Source: Phellopilus nigrolimitatus (taxonomy: Eukaryota; Basidiomycota; Agaricomycetes; Hymenochaetales; Hymenochaetaceae). Taken from it: DNA of 64,000 nucleotides. This document shows positions 57,445 through 64,000 of this stretch, piece after piece (within the stretch, counting starts at the first letter, position 1; every line of letters starts with the position of its first letter). Under the pieces are notes generated by a model. The model did not search any database. It was not told the DNA's origin and saw only the letters and a list, made by a program, of their open reading frames with translations. The position numbers were made by a program, and so were the translations under genes. The DNA is taken from positions 21,769-85,768 of the forward strand of contig JAJOHG010000120.1 in assembly GCA_021029095.1 (NCBI GenBank), read 5' to 3'.

Positions 57445-57699
57445 CCGCGGTCTAGGGCTCACCACGAGTCCACCCGCGGGTTGAACCGGACCCGTTGGTG
57501 GGTCACCCGTGACAAAAAAACCTCGACCCGGACCCGTCTCGACCTGGATCCGTTGGGACACGGATCCGCGGGTCCTCAGAAACCCGCGGGTGCGGGTCAA
57601 GCGGGTCGACGGTTAGTTCACGAGTCCTGACGGGTTTTTGCAGCATAAGCCAAATGCGTCAGTCCGAATTGTAACGGTAAAATAAGAGCATGGTTAAAC

Positions 57700-58845
57700 C
57701 GGAAAACACGTACACCAGTCCTGCCAGATGAACACGCTGGCGGTCAGGATGAAGCGCTGCCCGCCTGCCGCGGGCACCTCGAGCGCACGCACGTGGCCAA
57801 GCGAGACGTTGTGCACGTCGTTCCACGAGACCTGTACCTTCGCGAGCTCCTCTGGGGTCTTCTTCTGCGTCAGGATCGCCTCGTAGAAGAGCGCGACACT
57901 GCTGTTGAGCGCGGCGGGCGAGGCAACTTCGTGCAGAATCGGGTCGAAGACCTAGTAGACGGGATTAGAGGACTTGGAGAACAGAGGGAGGACATACAAT
58001 GGGCGGGTTCAGCGCGACGAGGTCCCACGAGATCTCGGACTTGTGCTGCTCGACAAAATCCCACGTGCCTGCATGCTCGTCAGCGTTCGGCCAGACGGGG
58101 ATCTCACGAGGCGGACGCACCCTTCTCGGCGAGCGCCTTCGACGCGCGGTACTTGGCGGACTGCGACGCGGTGCGGCCCCGCTCGTGCACCTCGGCGGCG
58201 CTCTCCTCGTTCCACATGCGCTCGTGGAGCTCCCCGTGCACTCGTGGAGCTCCACATGCGCTCGTGGAGCTCCCCGTGCGCTCGTGGAGCTCCCCGTGCA
58301 CTCGTGGAGCTCCACATGCGCTCGTGGAGCTCCCCGTGCGCTCGTGGAGCTCCCCGTGCACTCGTGGAGCTCCCCGTGCGCTCGTGGAGCTCCCCGTGGT
58401 CCGACGAGCCCGCGACGGCCGCGCCCGAGGACAGCACTGTGATGTGCTGCAGCTGCGGGCCGCTGCCGTACATGGGAGGTACGGGTCAGTTGGGGACAAA
58501 AGGACGGGCAGAAGGAGCGGGGGTGTGCTTACGCATGCTTCAGCGCGGACTCAAGGATGCCGACTGTATCCTTCACGGCGGCCCGATGAGCTCGTTCGGG
58601 TCGTCCGCGCTAAAGTGGAACGGCGACGCGGTGTGCGCGATCGCGTCGACGCCCTGCACGGCCACGTTGAACGCGCCCGGCTGCGTGATGTCCAGCACCT
58701 CCACGATCTCGAGCTTGTCCGCGTACGCCTTGAAGAGGCTGCGGATGTGTGCGGCCTTGCTCTCCGCGCGCACGCTGTACCCGCGCTCGAGGAGGTCCTG
58801 CACGAGCCACAGCGCGATGAAAACCTGTGAACTACCCGCGAGTAT
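57700..58845 (-). pseudogene. Gre2-like NAD(P)-dependent reductase (extended SDR) captured by hAT
   Basis: Minus-strand exons in order: FIALWLVQDLLERGYSVRAE (58,830; begins at an intron acceptor), KLEIVEVLDITQPGAFNVAV, VDAIAHTASPFHFSADDPNE, a frameshift, KDTVGILESALKHA, intron, LQHITVLSSGAAVAGSSDHG, a 20-bp minisatellite, NEESAAEVHERGRTASQSAK, then YRASKALAEK with the YxxxK catalytic pair, intron, TWDFVEQHKSEISWDLVALN, intron, FDPILHEVASPAALNSSVAL and RALEVPAAGGQRFILTASVF, ending at an intron donor. The family reduces aldehydes/ketones (methylglyoxal reductase/dihydroflavonol-reductase-like). The nucleotide-binding GxxGxxG exon is missing and the minisatellite breaks the frame, so it is inactive. 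Confidence 0.85.
58219..58398. repeat. 20-bp minisatellite, nine units, inside the captured reductase exon
   Basis: Nine tandem units of CGCTCGTGGAGCTCCCCGTG, with CACTCGTGGAGCTCCACATG variants in a semi-regular alternation. The unit derives from the exon's own GELHER codons on the minus strand. 180 bp is divisible by 3, but each 20-bp unit shifts the frame, so the encoded repeat cycles through all frames. Confidence 0.9.
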
Positions 58846-58997
58846 TGAAAAATTACAAATTCTCGACCCGGACCCGTGACAACCCGTTTCCCACGGATCA
58901 CCCGTCAACGGGTGATCCGTGAATACGGATCTGTAGTCCGGGTTTGGTCACGGGTCTCCACGGGTTTTAAGGACTCGTGGTGAGCTCTACCGCGGTC

Positions 58998-59666
58998 GCA
59001 GCCGATTGTATTACCAGACGAGGAAGCCTTAGACGCGCTGGAATCTGGCATGGTGCGTTGATATGAAACAAGACACAAATAATAAGGAAGAGATGATAGG
59101 ACCCCTAGATAGACGTGCTCTGTAAAGACGAGACTGCCGAGCTGGAAGGCGGTGCTGGCAGCGGTGGCTCGTCTTCCTCGTTAAGCTCTTCGCTTCGTGC
59201 TTTCCGCGGGCGAAGAAATAAAATGAGAACAAGCGAGTCGGTACTGTGTACGCCCCAGCACCAGATATCCCGTGCTGGCTGCTTCTGATGGCGTACATGA
59301 CGTCACTCACTTCTACCGGCGGCCCACTGAAGATTCCGTCTGGGCTGTTCGTGCCGGTCAGTAAAAGTCAGCCCGGTGCGCATTTTTGCCAGATTTGACT
59401 GCAAACTCGACTTATGACGTGTTTGTTAGGCTATTGAATGCTCTTGATATCTCTGGCTGCCGTTCCAAGTGTCTTCAGCATTACTTCGGCAAATATTCAG
59501 AGTTTCCTACCGGCATTGGGGGACTTGCTGTGGTCACATAATCCAATGGACACATGACAAAAGAATTGCAGAACCCACCGGCTACAGTGCCTTTTTCTGA
59601 AGTTGTACGAAGTGTGTTTAGGACTTGTAAAGGTCTGAGGACGTGTTCTATGTCACTATCCCCCGG
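58998..59666. other. Spacer between the two hAT elements
   Basis: Continues the sequence interrupted at 57,452. No gene recognised. Confidence 0.4.
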
Positions 59667-59674
59667 GTTATGAG

Positions 59675-60545
59675 TAGGGCTCCGCAACGTACCCGTATAT
59701 ACGAAATACGGTACAGTACGGTACGGTACGGTCACGTACCAGTATCGTAATGCTCTCCGAGGGTCTAAAATACGGTCACATATTTACGTGACCGTACACG
59801 TATTGAACCCGTATAATATGTCTGTATACGTTCGTAATACGTGATACGTGACACTACACCCATACTATCTAAGTAGAAGCATGTGATCGTGAGGTACATT
59901 CCTCTAATTAGGTATTATAGTTTCCCAACTGCAAATAATACTTCAAGTAAATGCTGATTGCCGGCTATTTGACATCACCGCCGGCCGTCGTGGATGGTCG
60001 GCACTGCCCGTGTTGGCGATCCACGCGACTTTTCATTGCCATCAACGCACGCCGCCGGCTTCCCGCACCGCGCGCGACACCGAGATAGTCGTGCTCGTCG
60101 TGTCAAACGACGAGCACAACTATCTCCCTCAAATTTCTACCTTTTCCAGTCTTTTTTTTGCATCATACATGTGTCATAGAGCAGATTAAAATGAAACTGG
60201 GTTAATAAAAGTGGGAATTTGGTGCCGCCATCCCCTCCCCCCTCCTCTTTTTTTTTTTTTTTCTTGCCACTGCCTGCCGTTGCTCTTCTCAACAAATAAA
60301 CATGATTTTGATGCCGGAAAAAGGCAAAATGCGACAAACTCTTGTAAAATTTCTAAAACGAACCTTTCTTCTATGTTTACATAACCCGTATACGACGTAT
60401 CACCGTATACGGTCAGTACCGTACCAGTACCGTACCGTACGTGCCCACGAAAACTCAAAATACGGACTGTATTAATACTGAACGTACCAGTATTCAGGTT
60501 TCGAAAATACGTACGTACCAGTATACGGTACGTTGTGGAGCCCTA
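59675..60545. mobile_element. Small non-autonomous hAT element, 871 bp
   Basis: Ends TAGGGCTCCGCAACGTACC and (inverted) TAGGGCTCCACAACGTACC, with a perfect 8-bp target duplication gttatgag (59,667-59,674 and 60,546-60,553). The outer 170-200 bp on each side is full of TACGGTAC, CGTACC and CCGTATA motifs in both orientations. The interior has a GC-rich patch with a strong hairpin and a T tract, and no coding frame of note. Confidence 0.93.
60082..60126. repeat. Near-perfect 19-bp stem hairpin inside the hAT element
   Basis: GAGATAGTCGTGCTCGTCG, a 7-base loop TGTCAAA, and CGACGAGCACAACTATCTC. There is one G.A-type mismatch in the stem. It could be transcribed as a small hairpin RNA or simply be an internal inverted repeat. 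Confidence 0.8.
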
Positions 60546-60639
60546 GTTATGAGAATTTAATTTACAGACCCATAGACCGTTGACCTGGGTCTGACCTAAC
60601 ACATACAGCCGAGTACGCCTACGCATGTCATCCAGCGGT

Positions 60640-62087
60640 GGCCACGAAGGCTAGGTAATGCGCGGACTTGGATGCAATAACGGGCACTCAACTCTCAAGT
60701 CACCGGTACTGTCTTTTGCCCGCTTTCACACTGACCTCGATCACGTCGTTTGCTCTCACTCAGGCTCCGCGTCATCCTGTATCGGCAAAATGCGTGGGTC
60801 CTGGAGATGCGGAGACGGAAGACAGGTGAGGTTGGTATGATCTGTATTGTGCGAGTTCGTCGTCCTCGTCTTTCTCATTCTCAAGCATGTTGACATGCTC
60901 ACCTGTAAAGCAGCCTACAGCTTATTAGATAACGGCAACATAAAATGGCTCCCCGTCCACGCAAGGCTGCGTTCACGCGCTGACGCGCGAGCAGACGCAG
61001 CAAGGAACGCGCATCTTTCATTTGCGAAAGCAGTCAGGCTCGAGTATAAGCAACGCTGCGAGCTTGATTTGAGGTATGTATGAAGGGGGTGGCCCTCGGT
61101 AAGGCAACCAGTCTCCTTTATTGTTTTGTGGCGATCGATGTCATCATGATGCTAGAGATCTTCAAATGCCTCCCACCCGACCCTTCAACTTCTCCATATC
61201 ATTCGGCCTGCACTGTCTGCGCTCACTGTCTGCGCACCGTCGGAATGACGCGCTGACGATTACTTATTTGTCTTTCCAACTCATCCCTCACAAATAGACA
61301 CTGTACGTCGAGCTCGACGGGCAGCGGACCTTGCGACTTCCCTTCCGCAGATTCTGGTACGCCCGTTTTCCCCGAAGCGCGTGGATGTTGGCCGCACCGA
61401 AGATAAATACGGAAAGACATTGCATATTGAACTCTATCACGTCGAGTTCAAAAAGCAGCCTCCGACGGGGGCACGTCGAGCGCAAGCCGCCCGATGGACG
61501 AGATGCACGGTCTTCCAGCTTTTATTTAAATCGCGAGAAGAGCCACAAGTTTCAATGGAATGGGTTCTCTGTCACTCGACAAGTGATATTTCAGTACGAT
61601 TCACTATTCCTTCTCCTTGTGAGCAGTGTCATCTACATAATCACGAAGAACATAGTGTCTGACAGGATACACGATTCGACTCTTTCCTAGGAATCGGTAG
61701 ATGGACGAGTAAGCATAAGCGCGAACGCGCACAGGTCAGGGGCGGAGCGCATACATAAAGGAACTGCACATTTATCTGCGTGTACGTTCAGCGGAGAATA
61801 TATAAGTGTCCGTCACGAATGAACTTCCGTAACACATCGCTCCTTGAAGAAAAAAGTCCCTTCAGCTTCTTTCGTCCTCCGCCGACTCGTCCGCAAGAGA
61901 AATCTAGTCAGAAGAAAGCAAGGATCCTTCATCAGCCGTCATATAAACCTCTTTATCCGAGTCGCTTCCTTCAGTATCCTCCTTCCAAGTCTTGTCCGAC
62001 TCGTTTCCTTCAGTATCACTTCCCCGAGCCTCTTCATCCGACTCGCTTCCTTCACTGTCTTCCTGCACCCTCCTCTACGAATGCATC
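60640..62087. repeat. Segmental duplication D2, right copy
   Basis: Homologous to 39,270-41,097 over much of its length. It continues without interruption through the aatgcatc site (62,080-62,087) into the gene part that on the left copy lies beyond the KDZ element. Confidence 0.7.
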
Positions 62088-62442
62088 CGGGGTTTCTCTA
62101 CGTGATTTGCACTGATGACATTTACAATCTGTTGGCCTCCAGGAGAACGGTCCCGTCGGATCCAAGCCTTCAGCTGCGCACTTGTACAGTTTCCGGTACC
62201 AGCCCTGGGTCATAACGTACGCATTCGGTTCGTAGCGCAGGACATATACGGCAAACGACTCAGGGGTTCGCATCCGACAACGATCGGTTTCTTCATCCCA
62301 CACTTCCAAACGCAAGCTCTCGGGCTTCATGCCCTCTGTGACTGCGCAAGCACAATCGACATAATCCCCCCTAAATGAAGCTTCTGCAAGATAAGCAAGC
62401 TCCCCATTCGCAGTGCGTCCGGCGACTATCGGATGGTGACTC
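61904..62442 (-). pseudogene. Paralog of the KDZ-split gene, uninterrupted by KDZ
   Basis: The minus strand from the LTR at 62,442 reads HHPIVAGRTANGELAYLAEA, MKPESLRLEVWDEETDRCRM, FAVYVLRYEPNAYVMTQG, CKCHQCKSRRETPDAFVEE. One extra G near 62,070 shifts the frame, and the acidic tail (SEGSESDEEARGSDTEGN .. TADEGSLLSSD) ends at 61,904. The 5' part is removed by insertion of the LTR at 62,443. It proves the pre-insertion sequence of the KDZ target. The function is unknown. Confidence 0.75.
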
Positions 62443-62946
62443 TGTTAGAACTTACTTTGCTTACCTCACGACCCCCTTACATCATTCCCTCCTTGCCTAG
62501 TCAGGCCCTTCACCTTTCCATTACCTTTCCCTTAGTTCATGGCCTGACCCCTTCCTCATTGTACGCACCCCTCCTAGGTGCTCCCCGCTCCACGCTCCAC
62601 TGCCTCATTCCATGCTCCACTGTACATGCCCCTTACGGGCCTTTCCCTCACGCTCCCCTCATGTCATGCTGCGCATGACTCCACAGCTCCGCTGACATCA
62701 TAGTCAGCCTCACAGTATATATAGGTACATCGCTGGGACCTTAAGCCCCAGCTTGACCTCCTTGTTCAGTAGCTAGCATAGTCTTGCTATTCATCGCCTT
62801 GCTCTTCATAGTCCTGCGCCCTGCGCTTCACAGTCTTGCCATAGTCACCGTCGCCTTGTCACAGTCAAGCCTCACGTCACTCGTCACGCCACTGTTCACA
62901 GTCACGCTCCTCGCTCCATTAGGCAAGACCCTGTTACTCCGTAACA
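62443..62946 (+). repeat. 5' LTR (TGTTA...TAACA), 504 bp
   Basis: Bounded by the inverted TGTTA and TAACA. C/T-rich with many CACAGTC/CATAGTC motifs. Its partner LTR is outside the window, so the ends rest on the inverted pentamers and the adjacent primer site. Confidence 0.75.
62716..62759 (+). promoter_or_regulatory. TATA box and predicted mRNA start of the gypsy element
   Basis: TATATATA at 62,716-62,723 lies about 34 bases before AGCTTGACCT (62,750-62,759), which is complementary to the primer-binding site. The start is inferred. Confidence 0.6.
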
Positions 62947-62948
62947 TT

Positions 62949-62958
62949 AGGTCAAGCT
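62949..62958 (+). promoter_or_regulatory. Self-complementary primer-binding site of the gypsy element
   Basis: AGGTCAAGCT, two bases after the LTR end, is the perfect complement of AGCTTGACCT at 62,750-62,759 in the same transcript. Same logic as in the LARD, with unrelated sequence. Confidence 0.7.
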
Positions 62959-63381
62959 CTCTTTTGATTGTCGACGTATCAACGTCTAGACAAAATTTCT
63001 ACCCTACCCAAACTCCCCGCTAACGCGGTCTGGCCCACCGATCAACCCTACCCAACTGCGGGAACCTATCCACTCACCCTCAGAAGGAGATCGGACGGAC
63101 GAATTGCCTGGAAAGTATTTCTTGAAGGAGGCGATCCACACACCGAACTTTTATACCGTTACCACGAATTTGGAATCCTCCAAAACGTCCGACCCCGCGA
63201 ACACTCAAGCCGACCTATCGAAATACCAACGCCACCACAGCATATCGACCCTGTTGACGTAATCACTCGATCGTTATCTCAAACATCGCTTGACGACAAT
63301 TCCACTGCACCGCCTCACGTTCCTACTCGGCCAAACACTCCACCACAGACCACAGTACCAACCATCACGCCAAGTCCCACC

Positions 63382-64000
63382 ATGAGCACCAAAGAAATCG
63401 CATTCGCCAAGCCCCCTGACTTTGATGGCAAGCGCAGCAATGCCCAATACTTTTGGGATGCCTGCCAGGCCTATCTACGAGGCAACAAGGACATCTACAA
63501 GACCGATCTGCACAAAATCACGTTCGTCCTTTCATTCATGAAGACTGGTTCAGCCGCTACTTTCGCCAGCAATAAGTACAAGACATACACGGACACGGCA
63601 GAATACGGAACCTGGGCAGACTTCGCCAAAGCCTTCGACGCCCAGTTCCTCCCTGTCAATGCCAAACAGGATGCGTCATTTGCAATCGCCAATTGCAAAC
63701 AGGACGACGATGTCGACGGCTTCATCGCTACATTCAAGAGTCTCGCCCTCCAAGCCGGGTTCACCCAAGAGGAACCCCTCATCGAGTACTTCCGCCGAGG
63801 TCTCAAATCCAGCATTGCAGACAAGATCTACAATCGAGGCGAGCCTACTACACTTGAAGGATGGTACACCGAAGCCAGCAAAGCCCAACAGAACCTACGA
63901 CGCCAAGCTGAGCTCAAGCACGCGCGACAAGCGTTGGTCTGGGGCTTTGGTACCAGCCCAGGCAACAACCTGACGAAGAAGACTGACCCTGAAGGCTTCC
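63382..64000 (+). CDS. gag: Ty3/gypsy gag (capsid) protein, partial
   Basis: From ATG at 63,382: MSTKEIAFAKPPDFDGKRSN, ITFVLSFMKTGSAATFASNK, WADFAKAFDAQFLPVNAKQD, FIATFKSLALQAGFTQEEPL, IEYFRRGLKSSIADKIYNRG and then a basic stretch. This is the retrotransposon gag capsid pattern (PxxFxGxxxxAxxWxxxxxxY .. YFxxGL). It runs off the window end in frame. The same frame is open upstream to 62,965 and looks coding (DGRIAWKVFLEGGDPHTELL), but has no ATG, so gag may be longer with an unusual start. The capsid packages the element RNA. Confidence 0.88.
   Translation, partial: MSTKEIAFAKPPDFDGKRSNAQYFWDACQAYLRGNKDIYKTDLHKITFVLSFMKTGSAATFASNKYKTYTDTAEYGTWADFAKAFDAQFLPVNAKQDASFAIANCKQDDDVDGFIATFKSLALQAGFTQEEPLIEYFRRGLKSSIADKIYNRGEPTTLEGWYTEASKAQQNLRRQAELKHARQALVWGFGTSPGNNLTKKTDPEGF

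Larger units (their letters stand above)
57453..58989 (-). mobile_element. Gene-carrying non-autonomous hAT element (Pack-type), 1,537 bp
   Basis: Terminal inverted repeats TAGGGCTCACCACGAGTCC (57,453) and GGACTCGTGGTGAGCTCTA (to 58,989), with one mismatch in 19, are flanked by the perfect 8-bp target duplication ccgcggtc (57,445-57,452 and 58,990-58,997). The subterminal 140 bp at each end is rich in GACCCG/CGGGTC and contains short palindromes (e.g. GATCACCCGT..ACGGGTGATC near 58,900). The interior is most of an intron-containing reductase gene. No transposase is present. Confidence 0.93.
62443..64000 (+). mobile_element. 5' part of a Ty3/gypsy LTR retrotransposon, running off the window
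   Basis: LTR 62,443-62,946, self-complementary primer-binding site, then gag. Inserted in the preceding gene between ..GGTGAC and the missing 5' part. Pol lies beyond 64,000. Confidence 0.85.

Overview
The window looks like a transposon-dense, probably heterochromatic stretch of a filamentous basidiomycete genome (Agaricomycetes, perhaps Polyporales; this placement is inference). The support is the many short introns of about 40-75 bp with GT..AG ends, KDZ transposases with CxC2-type zinc ligands, Ty3/gypsy chromoviruses, hAT elements, and eukaryotic gene pieces (ribosomal proteins, actin, myosin, PAK kinase, MADS box). No bacterial-type gene, tRNA, rRNA or CRISPR array was recognised.

Layout. 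1-4,900: broken host-gene pieces (RPL4, two tandem RPS26 pieces, a BAR-domain gene, RPL7). 4,924-11,262: one young, complete but non-coding LTR retrotransposon (LARD) with near-identical 1,439-bp LTRs and a 5-bp target duplication. 11,263-13,571: a hAT end inside a copia RT remnant, then a myosin-head fragment. 13,572-18,614: a non-autonomous derivative of the large KDZ element found further right, carrying actin pieces. 18,615-24,900: degenerate coding remnants, a STE20/PAK pseudogene, a MADS-box piece and an RPL5 pseudogene. 24,900-29,040: a CpG-poor block with one intact small ORF. 29,041-30,205: the 3' end of a chromodomain gypsy element, cut by a hAT end. 30,206-36,541: a segment bounded by hAT ends, with a multi-exon hAT transposase and, head-away, a chimeric gene containing a PAK CRIB domain. 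36,542-41,097: duplicated low-copy gene families. 41,098-54,049: a complete KDZ DNA transposon. 54,050-57,452: the other half of the gene the KDZ element split, plus another unknown gene. 57,453-58,989: a hAT element carrying most of a Gre2-like reductase gene. 59,675-60,545: a second small hAT element. 60,640-62,442: a paralogous copy of the gene split by KDZ, preserving the empty site. 62,443-64,000: the 5' LTR and gag of a gypsy element that runs off the window.

Main result. The 12.95-kb KDZ element is defined by an 8-bp target duplication (aatgcatc), by two gene halves on either side of it, and by an uninterrupted paralog at 62,080. Besides the CxC2/KDZ transposase it carries a spliced gene with an RNase H1 N-terminal (viroplasmin-like) domain and a conserved-looking multi-exon gene of unknown function. 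The same left and right ends (R1, R2) also bound the 5-kb segment at 13,572-18,614.

Two other mechanisms can be read from the bases. Two unrelated LTR elements have a primer-binding site perfectly complementary to the predicted first bases of their own mRNA (14 of 14 and 10 of 10), pointing to Tf1-type self-priming. hAT-family ends enclose fragments of host genes that still contain introns, which indicates DNA-level gene capture. All exon borders and frameshifts were read by eye, and single-base errors in the sequence could explain some of them.
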